A stretch of 64,000 bases of DNA from Blattamonas nauphoetae. Taxonomy: Eukaryota > Preaxostyla > Oxymonadida. The stretch's first letter is position 1. Each line of letters starts with the position of its first letter. The notes beneath the pieces were generated by a model. It had not been told where the DNA came from, did not search any database, and worked only from the letters and a program-made list of their open reading frames with translations. The translations under genes were made by a program, and so were the position numbers. Of this stretch, positions 11,598 to 22,013 are shown in pieces. Location: NCBI GenBank assembly GCA_033064195.1, contig JARBJD010000035.1, positions 124,001 to 188,000 of the forward strand, read 5' to 3'.

Positions 11598-12006
11598 TTA
11601 AAAAAATGAAAAGCAGTTTTAACGTGAAAATATCCAAAAATGTAAACACTAAAATTTGTGTTTTTTCCAAAAGAATGGTTTATCGAGAAAAATTCATTCG
11701 AAAGATAACGTCTGCAGCATCGTACTAAGAAGGGAACGGAGTTCACACCTGATGTTTCCTCATCTATGGAGTGATACTCGTGTGTTATTTTGACGCTGAA
11801 AGACAAAACAGCTTCAATGCTCCGCGCGAGTCCAAAACCTACACTTCGGGGATAAATCGGATCATGTTGATGAGGGCTCACTTCAGTTCACAAATTGGAA
11901 TATCACAAACACTTTCGGCGATAAAAAAGAGAAAAGTGGAAACGTCGTGGAAATAGTGAGTATCACAGAGAAAAGTGGAAAATGAGAAATACGAAGGCAT
12001 AGGATC
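11598..12006. other. No recognisable feature
   Basis: Short frames only; a minus-strand frame (11588-11881) has no recognised domain. Confidence 0.35.
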
Positions 12007-12290
12007 GGAGTAAAGAAACAGAACGAAATAGAGTTTTTGGGGAAGCTTGGAAAAACCCCAACCAGGAACGCAAGAAAGATACACCTCCCTGAAGGAACCA
12101 TACATTCAATGATTTCGAGATTAAGAAACAAACGGAGATCTAAAGCTGCTCGCGGAAGAAGGAGGAAAACAACAGATAGCCAGGATGCGGAGATCATCAG
12201 AATTATCGAACGAAAGCTGGAAATACAAAGCACACTCCAAATATCAATATCAGATAGACTCGACGAAACTGAACGCTGTATCTGCGTCTA
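12007..12290 (+). pseudogene. Tc1-type transposase, N-terminal helix-turn-helix fragment
   Basis: The frame encodes KLGKTPTRNARKIHLPEGTI followed by a basic GRRRKTT linker, the bipartite DNA-binding pattern of Tc1-type transposases. The same segment appears in another copy at 26590-26836 on the minus strand (KLGKSAARIAKMLHLPKGTV). The catalytic half is missing from this strand. A fragment from the middle of the same family lies head-on at 12447-12737. Confidence 0.65.
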
Positions 12291-12446
12291 GTGATGATTT
12301 TGATCAGCAGATGTCTTTTGTACTACCAATGCCTGCCATTTTTCGGCTGGGTGAAGGATCTGTTCACACTGCGCAGGATCGATCCCACCGGCTCGTTAAA
12401 TATACTGGTTGCCTTTCTCATCGACCACATGATGGATCATTTGTTC

Positions 12447-12737
12447 TCAAACTATTTCCTGCGCCCATTTCTTTCTCTTTTGAAGGTGGACCTCTTTGAA
12501 GGCTGGTGCATACCGATGACTTTTCAACTTGACGCCAGCTGCTTTGAGCCCGGAAAAGAAATTCCGAAGGCAACCTTTGTTTCGGAGTCTTCCTTTCAGT
12601 TCCGTCCAGGTATGTATTGTTTCCATATTGAAAACACTTTTTGCTCTTGCTAGTAGCGACTTGCTGATGAGCTGAGATTTGCTTTTCTTCCTCGTTATAG
12701 ACGATTGATGACGGATCACAATCGTGTCAATGTACAT
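12447..12737 (-). pseudogene. Tc1-type transposase, middle fragment
   Basis: Reading leftwards, this frame contains GVKLKSHRYAPAFKEVHLQK and RKKWAQE, almost identical to the fragment at 22736 onward, so both come from one family. The catalytic motifs are missing, and a TATACTGGTTG terminal-like motif lies to the left at 12401. Together with 12007-12290 it forms a head-to-head arrangement that is not a normal element. Confidence 0.6.
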
Positions 12738-12850
12738 CTGGACGGTCTTTATCCCTCAGCTGCAGACATTTGCAGTCTTTCGGATAGATTTCTGTTCCCG
12801 GTATGTATCACGAATTAGCTTCTGTTCTTACAGACTTTTTCCTTTGACCA

Positions 12851-13363
12851 TTGTCGACTGTGGTCGATGTGGGCGTTAGAATCCTGGAACCACCATTCGC
12901 CGGAAAAACATTTTCCCGCTCCCCACAAATTCTTTCTAACTTCAAATTCATTCAAAACGATGTTCACACAATCAGAATTGAATCCAAGGAATCAATCCCA
13001 AAAAAAATTGGACATAGAGGAAAAAGTTGGATGATCATTGTTAGAATTGACGAAAAATCAGAAAAACTCAGTCTCCACCAAAAAATCTATATTGGTGAAA
13101 CCCCATGTCGGAACTATGTCTGGTTGTGGAGATATGATCAACTGTACTTTTTCCACCCAGGTCCCCCAGGTTTTTTCATTTTTGAAAAAATTGTGATTTC
13201 GAGAGAAAACCATCCCAAACCACCAGAAATCAAACGAGAAAGAAAAATCATGAACAGGCGCGGAGGAATACGGTCAGATTGTTTCTGGCGAATCCACAGA
13301 GAATCCCGTTTGATCAGACCTGTGGATGCAGCTTCAGTGCAAAGAGGACAAACTGTGCATTGA
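12851..13363 (+). CDS. Hypothetical protein, 170 aa, with a segment repeated at 16.6 kb
   Basis: An intact frame. The N-terminus contains PFAGKTFSRSPQI. The same peptide, with high nucleotide identity, occurs inverted at about 16603-16681. The middle region (KKIGHRGKSW, then WLWRYDQLYFFHPGPPGF) reads like a folded domain, but I recognise no family. Flanked by transposon fragments, it may be a mobile-element gene of unknown type. The two inverted segments bracket the Merlin relic, which could mean they are ends of a larger composite. Confidence 0.35.
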   Translation: MSTVVDVGVRILEPPFAGKTFSRSPQILSNFKFIQNDVHTIRIESKESIPKKIGHRGKSWMIIVRIDEKSEKLSLHQKIYIGETPCRNYVWLWRYDQLYFFHPGPPGFFIFEKIVISRENHPKPPEIKRERKIMNRRGGIRSDCFWRIHRESRLIRPVDAASVQRGQTVH

Positions 13364-14131
13364 AACTGGCAGAAAAGTGATGAAGGTACTCAAAAACAGA
13401 TTTTTTTCAGTTTCTGGAAAATGACAAAACATGTCAGAACAAAAAGCACTCTCATCAATGCACCTGCACAAATTGTGGATTTATCTTTGGCTGACATCCT
13501 CAGACAATCAGTTTTATGCTATCTCAATGGATTGGGAAAACAGCAATAGCTCGACTGATAAATTCGCGTCACATTGGTCATGATGATCACTAATCCCTGT
13601 GAAATCACTTCAGTTTCAAATACTGTGCTCACAAATAGGGGAGAGATTGTGTGATATGATACGATCGAACTTGGCATGACGTTGTGAATGATGATGTGAG
13701 AGGTTCATTCTTCACTTTAAAAGAACAAAAAAGCATCATTTGAGTTGTTTGGCTAAGATAGGGCCGCCATGTTCGGCAATTATCTTAGACTAGTACGTCA
13801 CAATTACTGCTTGAAGTGATTTTGAAGAGGTTCGATTTGTGAAAAGTTGGATTATTTCACTCAATTATTAAGGAATACGTGGATTGTTATTCTTGACCCA
13901 TTCTGAGAAAAAAGATGCATACAAAAAAAGAAAAAGGACAAAGACTGGTTTGAAGTGATTGAATTTGTGGAAACACAGTAACTTATCTAAAGCTTCATTC
14001 ACACTCAGTTGAATCGTGGACATCACAACAATAGCAAACATTTGTTATCCTGTCAGCAACATCCAGCGAATTGACAGGAATCTTCAATTCACAGTCAAAG
14101 AAGAGAATTCTAGCCATGAGTTATACAAGGG
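13364..14131. other. No recognisable feature
   Basis: AT-rich sequence with only very short frames on both strands. Confidence 0.4.
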
Positions 14132-16172
14132 ATGTTGCCTCGAAGATCACTATTGAACAAAAGGCTCAAGGTTATTCTCAGAGACAGCAAAGATCAAACA
14201 TTGGATTCGCTTTTTTCTCTGCGAGTTGATCAAACCATTGGGCCCGGTGGTTTCGAAATGTGTCTGGTTCGACGGAAGTGGAAGATCTGGCTGTGGAATG
14301 CTCATGAACAACAAAAGGGAACTGTATATCATAAAAATGTCAGAAAGGGCAAATATTCAACTCATTTCCAAGGGTGAGGGCCAAAAAAGTTACTTTGAAC
14401 GGACAATGTCGTCGGATCAATGAGCATCTGAAACGATCGTCATCCATTCAATTCATTGTCATTAGAATTGAGAAGAATGGTCTTCGCAAGAAAAGAATGG
14501 TCAATTCAGTGTATTTTAGTATACAACGATCAATAATGTTTGGCCAATGGATTGTTTTTCAGACCTTTCTGGTTCGGAATCAAATTTCGAAATTTGACTG
14601 GTTAGGACAGCAGACTTTGATTTTCGAGAGCAGTGAAGCAAATCATTTCTTTGATGGGTTGAGTTCTGAAACATGGATTCGCTGAAGAAAATCAAGGAAA
14701 GATTTGATTTTTTTCGATTTTATCTCTCTTGCCCTCAGTATTACAAATCCTATCTCATAAAATAAGCCACCATCGGAAGAAAAAGACGTGGATCAAAATG
14801 ATGATGTCGTGCTGGAAGAAGCCGAGGGCGATGGTGAAGTTGGAAACCAAACGCCTCCTGGCGTTCTTCTTCGATTTCGTTCATATCTTTAGAACACTCT
14901 TTCTCCCTTCCAACACTGTCACAGCCAAATTCGCTCGATGATTCGCCACAGAATGGGAATCAATCGGAAGCAATGATAGAGAATAAAACGAGTACACCAG
15001 AAAAAGCTGTCAGATTCGCCCAACTCATGTGGATCCTCCCTTGAGAGAATCGTAGTTCGTAATGTCCATCCAGGATCAAACCAGATTTACGACATCGCGT
15101 TTCTCGACTCGATAAGTCATCCAACTTTGCCACTCATTTTGGGGAGAAAAATCAATAACACAAACAATGATTGATTGCTCGATCAATTCAAACAAAACAG
15201 CGATATCATGGTTTCAACAGTTTCGTCTTATCACAATGTCTGAAGTTCTCCTCCCTGACCAGCTCATCGGAGGAAAAGAGACCATCGTCGAGGTTGATGA
15301 AGCTTGTTTCCATCGTTCGAAAGGAAACCGCGGTGCGACAAGATAGAAAGAATGGATTGTTGGTGTGTATTGTCAAGAAGATGCAAATGGCAATCGTCAA
15401 ATGTTTCTCGAGCGCGTTGCCAACAGAGATCTACAAACTTTACACGACATTCTATAGAAACCCATTGCACAAGAATCAACTGTTGTCACAGATGGATTGA
15501 CAGGATTTAAAGGAATCGAATCGCTCGGCTTCAGACACCAAGTTGTCATTCACAACGGAAACGAATGGGTGAACAAGGAAGGATACACAACGAATCACAT
15601 CGAAGCTTATAGCGACGCCTCCGTCAGTGTCTTCCTCCAAACGGTGTCCCTCTTTGGTTTCACGACAGTTATTTCTTCACAAAAATGGTCTTCTCAACAA
15701 GCGATAGGCAATTGGAACTCGTTGAACACAAACGACAACGTCATCTGGCTGGTGCTTACAGACGGGGCAAGAAAAAGCTGTTTGATCGTTCACTGAAAGG
15801 TGGGTCAGAATTCTTGATATCATTCAAAAGTCCGAAAACCAACATTCAAAACCAATCTCCTCTCGTAGTTGAGAAATGGATCGACCTTTCTCTTGAATTA
15901 GTGCAAGACTCGATTATTGTTTTTGACCGTCGAACATTTGAATGATATCAAAAATACTGACACTGATCCGAAAGAGGAAAAAAAGAAGAGATTGCCAACC
16001 ATTCGTCCACCACGAAAAGGGAACTTCCAGGACGTAGTGATCCCTACAGAAATCGAGAGACTGTTCGAAGAGCACCATTCACATCGGAAACAGAGATCGA
16101 TCGACAGCGACGTGGAACTCTATCTAGTGAAGAGACGGCTGACCACTTGTTCTTTCTTGATGTCAGTCTGAC
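14132..16172 (+). pseudogene. Merlin (IS1016/IS1595-like) transposase relic
   Basis: The core lies at about 15167-15660. It contains ISWFQQFR, then GGKETIVEVDEACFHRSKGN (first catalytic Asp), TDGLTGFKGIESLGFRHQVV (second Asp) and GYTTNHIEAYSD (third acidic residue). This order matches the DDE_Tnp_IS1595/Merlin family, where the GG-x-VEVDE and T-D-G-x-x-G motifs and the final TN-x-IE are diagnostic. In-frame stops follow the first motif and precede the second, so it is inactive. A basic tail continues to about 15945. Sequence from 14132 to 14700 may be the N-terminal region, but no zinc ribbon could be verified. Confidence 0.75.
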
Positions 16173-16194
16173 TGATCGAGAAAGGACACTCAAG

Positions 16195-16400
16195 TAATGT
16201 CACAAAAAATTCCATGAGAACATAACTAAGAGAAAAATAGTGTTTTTTCACATCTTCCCAGATACTCACGTTTTTTTCAGGTTTTTTTTTAAAAAACGCA
16301 TTTCACCATAAAAAAATACCGTGGAAAATTTCATCACAGTTGGTTCACAGGTTGTGAAGATGTGACAAGAACACATGAAAAAAAGCGATCAAACTGAAGT
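16195..16400. repeat. Partial copy of the GTCACCAA-type foldback family
   Basis: Shares the segment TTTTTTCACATCTTCCCA and the downstream GTTCACAGGTTGTGAAGATG with the complete copy at 24699-25303, and related pieces with 7740-7870 and 24165-24250. Only one arm is clear. Confidence 0.6.
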
Positions 16401-16404
16401 ATTT

Positions 16405-16680
16405 TTACGATTTTTTGGCGTCGTGTGGGATGAAAATCCAAATATCATCTTTTTTCTTTGTATGACCTATACTGGTTGACCTGATGATCGACCACATCAC
16501 ATTTTCACTTTTTTCTTCATTTTTACTCATCTGTTTTGTTCTTTCTTCAAAAAAATGTGTTGAAAGAAGGGTTGGAAGTGAAATGAGCAAGAAATTGAAA
16601 AAGAAAACAATTTGTGGGGAGCGGGAAAATGTTTTTCCGGCGAAGGGTAGTTTCAGGATTTTGACTCCCACTTTGACCAC
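16405..16680 (-). other. Short frame carrying the repeated PFAGKTFSRSPQI segment
   Basis: A 91-codon minus-strand frame whose N-terminus repeats the peptide seen at 12851-13363 in inverted orientation. Its downstream part has no recognised domain. A TATACTGGTTGACCTGATGA motif at about 16468, also found inverted at 23676, lies within it. Confidence 0.35.
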
Positions 16681-16975
16681 ACTCTGCTCTGGTGAAAGGC
16701 AAAAGTATCAAAGAACAGCAATGCATCCGAGAGACCTACCGTGATCTAAAGTCCATAGTAGTGTATAGATCGATTCTCCATATCTACCTACTTCCCAATT
16801 AGTACGGAATAAATCACTTTTGACCTCAAAAACACACATTTGTCGACTCTTCGATTTTGATGAATTCTGGACCTCATTCTTACATTTTTCGATGAAGTAT
16901 AGTCCAAAAATGATTTGAAGTCGAATCATTGACAAATCAATCGGCACAATCATTTGGAGGTTGTTTCCTAATGCA

Positions 16976-17358
16976 ATTGGTGTCATTGTGTCAATGCAAA
17001 AATGGGAGATTTTCTTTTATTTATTTTTGGGAGGTCCACAGGTCCACAAGTCCACAAAGTCCACCGACTACTTAGGAAGTAATGCGGAGACTTGTAAAAG
17101 AACTATTCTTCATGCTCACAGCTGGCATACTACATAAATCAGTTTTGTTTTTGTGGACTTTTCAATATTGATGCTACAATTTTCTTCATATCATTGAATG
17201 ACAGTTGACAAAGATAGTAAAAATGAGATTAGTTTGATTGTAGGAGGTTCTATTTGTTCAATGTGCAAAGTGGACTTGTGGACCTGTGGACATGTGGACC
17301 CGTGGATTTATAAACAAAATTAATTCTCCCATTTTTCCATTGACACAATGACACTAAT
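16976..17358. mobile_element. 383-bp inverted-repeat element with GTCCACA tandem repeats
   Basis: The two ends are inverted repeats of roughly 90 bp beginning ATT(G/A)GTGTCATTGTGTCA. Internal to each end is a tandem array of 8-bp GTCCACA-type units (about 17032-17063 and, inverted, 17271-17307). There is no coding capacity. The structure resembles a foldback MITE. No clear target duplication was identified. Confidence 0.7.
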
Positions 17359-17709
17359 CACACTATTGAACTGGCATCATTTCCTTGAGCCAATTGATAT
17401 GTCATTGGATCGACAGGTCCACTAGTCCACGGCGCAGGAGCATGCTCAGAATGCACCAGAATGACGTGCACTACCTCCCCATGCATCTGTGACATCAGTG
17501 GATTGTTTTGGTCAAATGTGATTTTTTCACTTTTTTTTCACTAGTATTTATGAGAATTTAAAAAAATGAATTTTTCAAAGTTAACCTTAATTTTTGCGAT
17601 CATCCAAAATTGTTCTGACAAGCCTAATATCGGTCTGACGAGTTTAAATATGACGTGTTTCGTGTGATCTGAGAAGTATTTCCGGAGTTATGGGTAGTCC
17701 AAAAATAAA
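17359..17709. other. AT-rich, no gene recognised
   Basis: One further GTCCACTAGTCCAC copy at about 17416. No frame of note. Confidence 0.4.
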
Positions 17710-17750
17710 CGTTAAACTTTTTTTTACTTTTCTGATTTTTTAATTTGTAT
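17710..17750 (+). promoter_or_regulatory. T-rich promoter-like module, copy 1
   Basis: GTTAAACTTTTTTTT, a short spacer and TTTTTTAATTTGTAT end directly at an ATG (17751). The same arrangement stands before three other ATGs (17947, 18361, 18990). Position and repetition imply a gene-start signal; its activity is inferred. Confidence 0.5.
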
Positions 17751-17870
17751 ATGAAGAGGAGATCCAGACAAAGTTTCAAAAATACAAATTTGAGCTTTGA
17801 CCACACAATCCTCTTCCAAGGTCAATCCCGATCTGCTGAGTTCATTTCTGATATTTTCAGAGTGATCTGA
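17751..17870 (+). CDS. Small basic peptide ORF, 39 aa
   Basis: Begins MKRRSRQSFK immediately after promoter-like module 1 and ends at TGA. It is too short for family recognition. A second, shorter version starting MKRR stands behind module 2, 196 bases downstream. The pair looks like a tandem duplication of promoter plus gene start. Such short Lys/Arg-rich peptides occur in viral core proteins, but nothing here proves that role. Confidence 0.3.
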   Translation: MKRRSRQSFKNTNLSFDHTILFQGQSRSAEFISDIFRVI

Positions 17871-17906
17871 GCAGTAGTTCCTGAAATATTGATGATCCAA
17901 AAACAA

Positions 17907-17946
17907 ACGTTAAACTTTTTTAACTTTCTGATTTTTTAATTTGTAT
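17907..17946 (+). promoter_or_regulatory. T-rich promoter-like module, copy 2
   Basis: Near-identical to copy 1 (GTTAAACTTTTTT, then ATTTTTTAATTTGTAT) and also ends at an ATG (17947), which opens a 15-codon frame starting MKRRYRPS. About 196 bp separate the two ATGs, and similarity extends upstream. Confidence 0.5.
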
Positions 17947-17974
17947 ATGAAGAGGAGGTACAGGCCAAGTTCAA

Positions 17975-18160
17975 GTACAGAGCCCTCGACGTAATGTTCC
18001 AAGATACTCAGGCAAAATGGTGCCCTTGTGACTGATGCGCAGAACGAATTGGAGGTTGGATTGGAGACGGATGATCGAAAGATTGTCCCCGGGGTTCATG
18101 TTGGCTTCAGATTCTTTGCCAAGAATTTGTCCGTAAATCATGCCCACCCAAGACTTAACC
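17975..18160 (-). pseudogene. Unassigned protein fragment, about 60 residues open
   Basis: Reading leftwards, a stop-free run contains WVGMIYGQILGKESEANMNP and RLQSNLQFVLRISHKG, with codon usage like a real protein. No start is visible and a stop lies just upstream. I do not recognise the family. It lies inside the virus-like island on the opposite strand. Confidence 0.3.
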
Positions 18161-18316
18161 CTTCAAGGACTTCGCCAGCAGCAGTCATTTAGAAGGATCG
18201 CGATAGAACGGTCCCCAAAGGAGTATCGGGGTGTCTATAGGAAGCTCGTACGAACGTGGGAAGGCTCTTCTCGACGGTTATTTTTGTTCTGTTTGTTTTG
18301 CAGACTTCAATTGTAA

Positions 18317-18360
18317 TCGTTAAACTTTTTTTATTTTTCCATTTTTTTAATTCGTATAAA
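18317..18360 (+). promoter_or_regulatory. T-rich promoter-like module, copy 3
   Basis: CGTTAAACTTTTTTTATTTT, then TTTTTTTAATTCGTATAA, directly before the ATG at 18361. This module is the reason for choosing that start over an earlier in-frame codon at 18256. Confidence 0.55.
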
Positions 18361-18945
18361 ATGACAAACCTCTTAACACCAAGCAAACTAATTGACATCT
18401 TAAATAATGAACACATAATTCTGATCACTGAACCTGTCCTGAATCGACGCGGTACATCATATCTGACATGGAGAACTTTTGAATATGCAACTGAAGACAA
18501 ACCAGAGGAGGTGTTTCGAGTCTATGTTTCATCTTTCATCAGAGGTACAAGACCACATCTGGATCCAAGTCGGTATCATCGAGTTGATGACTATTACACA
18601 AAAGAAAAATTCATTGAATCCCTTCACTGTGAGAATTGTGAACTTGTTGGTGAATACAAAACTTCAGAATCAGTAGTAAGATATCTATATGAAGGTGTTG
18701 AATGGAAAATAAAACCAGCACACTGGATGAAAGGTGTACGAACACATGAGAAGAGTCGGAAGCATTACACTCAATCATTTGTTGAAAACGAATTGAGAAA
18801 GCATAATTGTGAGCTCGTTGGTGAGTACAAGAGAGTTCTGGTTCCTTTTCAATATCGAGTGATTGGAGATGATAAAATATACAAAATTAGACTTGATGAA
18901 TGGTTTAGAGCAAAAACAAAGCCACATTTGAGAAAACAAAAATAA
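18361..18945 (+). CDS. Intact virus-like island protein with three internal repeats, 194 aa
   Basis: An uninterrupted frame among relics. The protein is built from three similar units of about 55 residues, each with a Glu-Tyr or Thr-Glu turn, an aromatic core and a closing Trp/Phe-x-x-G/A-x-(K/R) stretch ending in (R/K)(T/P)H. Examples are NCELVGEYK repeated in units two and three, and RGTRPHL and TKPHL at unit ends. The first Cys pair is HCENCELV. This resembles the repeated DNA-binding or nuclease-associated modules found in large DNA viruses and phages, but no named family is certain. The T-rich module sits directly before the ATG and another before the next gene. Base composition is AT-richer than the cellular genes to the right. 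Confidence 0.55.
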   Translation: MTNLLTPSKLIDILNNEHIILITEPVLNRRGTSYLTWRTFEYATEDKPEEVFRVYVSSFIRGTRPHLDPSRYHRVDDYYTKEKFIESLHCENCELVGEYKTSESVVRYLYEGVEWKIKPAHWMKGVRTHEKSRKHYTQSFVENELRKHNCELVGEYKRVLVPFQYRVIGDDKIYKIRLDEWFRAKTKPHLRKQK

Positions 18946-18949
18946 ACAC

Positions 18950-18989
18950 AGAACTTTTTTTATTTTTGAACTTTTTAATTTGAATAAAA
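18950..18989 (+). promoter_or_regulatory. T-rich promoter-like module, copy 4
   Basis: GAACTTTTTTTATTTTTGAA then CTTTTTAATTTGAATAAAA directly before the ATG at 18990, only four bases after the TAA of the preceding gene. The tight packing is viral or Maverick-like. Confidence 0.5.
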
Positions 18990-19035
18990 ATGGAGACCCC
19001 GCTTCAATTTGTCACAAAAAGCATTAGAAAAATCC

Positions 19036-19371
19036 GGGTATTTCTATTGTTCGGTGAAAATCTCAAAGTCAGGTGAAAGTCTCAAAGTCAGGTGAAAGTC
19101 TCGGAATTGAGGTGAAAGTCTCGGAATTGAGGTGAAAGTCTCGGAATTGAGGTGAAAGTCTCGGAATTGAGGTGAAAGTCTCGGAAATGAGGTGAAAATC
19201 TCAGAAATGAGGTGAAAAATCTCTAAAGTGTCTTTTAAGCTGTTGATCGACGTTTTGATACTAGTATAGTCGAGTGGGATATCACGAAAGCCATTCAATC
19301 AGCAGGCTGTGGATTCAATGCCCTCCGTGTCCATTTTTTCTTTTTTTTATTTCAACTCCATCATGACTATG
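19036..19371 (+). repeat. Left terminal inverted repeat with 20-bp tandem array
   Basis: Contains about nine units of the type GGTGAAAGTCTCGGAATTGA (19060-19220), followed by unique sequence that matches the right arm nearly base for base (AAGCTGTTGATCGACG, GCAGGCTGTGGATTCAATG). Confidence 0.85.
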
Positions 19372-20521
19372 CAGACATCCTTTCATTCCAACTTTGTCTC
19401 ACTTATCCATTTTTCGACTTCTCTTTTCTTTTGAAGGATACAATCAATTGTTTAAGTTCACATTTCTATGTTTTCTGGATGAGATCCCATTGCTTTTTCA
19501 TCCATCATTCAAGAGACAAATTTGAAAGTCTTCTCTCTTTATTCCTCACCGTCATGCTTCAAGAGAGAGTGGAGAGATAAGACGAAAGAACAGACCGTGT
19601 TGATTCAAAAAAAATTTGGTCCATGATTTTTGGCCCCATGCTGTATTTCTCAAAATGTGATGGAACAGCATTTCATATTGGTCATTTAACTCTTTTTTAA
19701 CAAGTGTGAGTATTCTTTGTGAAAGATGAAACATCATATTTGATGAAATGCCGACAGGGAGAGGACAATCCATTTCACCCATAAATTGTGTCGTCCGAAA
19801 TGCCAGATGAAAATGTCCCACAATTGTACGAGAACAGAAGGCCACTTGTGCGACAATCAAACGTGGATTGGAAGAAATCCACGACCATGACACATTTTCA
19901 GATCAGCTATGTACATCAACTCAAACAGAAAGACTCGCGCTGAAACAGCTAAAGGAACATGGGTTTGCAGTGATCCATCGAAACACAAATACTGGAGAAC
20001 GAACCGATGCTCCCAATGTTAACGATATCATAGATTTTTATTCCTTTACGAAAACCATTACAACGCCATCGTCAGATGTGAGACGTGTTAAAGTTGGTGT
20101 GACTTTAAAATGTCGATAAATTGTTCCTAGATAAGAAACGATATTCAAAAAACAAACCGACCAGTATCATCAAACAGCTTGAAGAAACAGAAGATAGCCA
20201 TCAACACAACCATATGATTATATAGTGGACGGATCCGACTCTTTCAAGATTGTTGACATTTTTGTCGGCCATCATTCATTGATCGTGCCTGCTTTTTCAT
20301 TTTTCTGCTTCTCTTCTGACAGGTACCAGATTGATCGAGCGATTTCTCGAACATAATCCAACTGCGAAAGACAACGAAACCAACCGACAGATTGGTGACA
20401 ATCTCCCGACGCAAGTGAGCCCAACAACTCAAAAAATTGCAGAAACAGTGGGCGAGATATGCATAATCAAGAGAGATGGTTTGTCTTCAGTTTTTTATTG
20501 ACGTAAGGAGAATATGTTGAA

Positions 20522-21918
20522 TCTACGTGCGATCACAAAAAACCAATTCGCATAGAAACATCGTCGGAGGATACTGGCTACATCCCAGAAGAGCACAATC
20601 CTTCAGATGATGCATCGGACTCGAACCTGTATTGTTCCTGTAGCTCTGATGATTTGGTGGATTTGAATCAAAAAAAAGATCCAGACTTCGTTCCTTCACG
20701 CCGAATTGCCCAACCGTTCCACACCATTGTCGACAAGACACAACTTAAACATTTTCTGAAGTCCATTCGTGATGGCAGCATCCTTGAAAGAGGCAGAGAT
20801 GAATTGCACCTCATCTAAGTGCCCAATGTGTTCACATTGTTTTCCACTTATCGGGTGTCCCCGATCCCCCTTCCCAGCTGATTGACGACTTCCTCTCGAT
20901 GTTCCCTTCTTCCTCTCTCACAAAACAGCGCTGCTACTCATATCTAGGAGGATGTGTCACAGTATCAGAGAATCGAACCGATATGTGTGGACATTGCGTG
21001 CTAATGAATCAACTGCTTTGACTCCCAGCCGAGCGAAGAGTTAAGTACCAGTCCACGCTGAACTTATTGAAAATGCACAAGGAGGACGCAGCCATTCAGC
21101 GTTCTCAACATATAGCTGATCTCGCGAACCTGAGAGACGGGGAGTGTGTACTACTTGGTGATTTCAAAGAGAACATCGATATTCCGTTTGATACAGTAAA
21201 GCGAGAGAGAACTTTTACACCCAGAATCCTATCACGTGTCTTTCATTCAGTAGTGTGAAGTATACATAGGCATGGACTCATAAATGCACTTTCACCATCC
21301 TCTCCAACAAACTGTCGCATTCAGGCTCATTTGTTGTTCATTGTTTAAAGGAGATTTTCAAAGATTCTTTCTTTTCTGACGTGAAATCATTGAAGTGGTG
21401 GTCGGATGGAGAAGAGAAGACCGGAAAAGAAAGTTGATTCACTCAGTGCAGTATACAAATTCTTCTCAAGATCATCTTTGAATTCAGCTTCTCACAGAGA
21501 AAAACGACGACAGACAAATCGATGGATTGAGTTTGTGTTTCTTATGTTTCTTTTTCTCAGAATTACTTCTTTGCATCTCGAATTGAGGTTCCAACTTTTT
21601 TGATTCGAACAATTTCAGTATTCACTGCAATTCGAAGTCAACGATTCGGAGATGTGTTCAGCCTCAACATCATCCACAACTGAACAAGATAGATGGGAAA
21701 CGGAAGTAGTGTTTGAATCAAAGACAACGGAGGGAAAAGCAAAACGAACGTACGCACCTATTGTAAAGAAACAAAGCTCGGAACAGAAGCCAATCTTGCA
21801 GGTGCATCACTTCAAGAACGCTATCAAGCTGTACAACCGCAAACAGTCCTATTCTCAACAAAAGTGGGTGAACAAAGGGTTGAATCAACTTAACTTTTTC
21901 TCACCTCAGAAGACATGA
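20522..21918 (+). pseudogene. Transposase remnants inside the 3.3-kb element
   Basis: Open segments on the plus strand give, in order: an acidic region (SSEDTGYIPEEH), a Cys-rich segment (MCGHC), then HKEDAAIQRSQ with LLGDFKENIDIP (a likely first catalytic Asp), and further on LKWWSDGEE, which resembles the S-D-G catalytic motif of several eukaryotic transposase families. A basic C-terminal segment (KRTYAPIVKK) ends at 21918. Stops and frame changes separate the pieces. I cannot assign the superfamily from these motifs alone. Confidence 0.5.
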
Positions 21919-22013
21919 TTCCCAGTTTTATTCTCGGTTTATTGTTTTGCGTGTTCAATGATTTCAATAAAGTGGGTGATAATGTCAATGTCAGTTGGAC
22001 GAATAATTGCTAG

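Noticed and set aside
18256-18360. Earlier in-frame ATG for the 194-aa island protein
   Set aside because: The added 35 residues are translated from the T-rich promoter-like module (runs of Phe and Leu); the ATG after the module fits the pattern of the neighbouring genes.
19060-19220. CRISPR-like array
   Set aside because: The 20-bp units are directly adjacent without unique spacers and recur inverted in the other transposon arm; they are subterminal transposon repeats.
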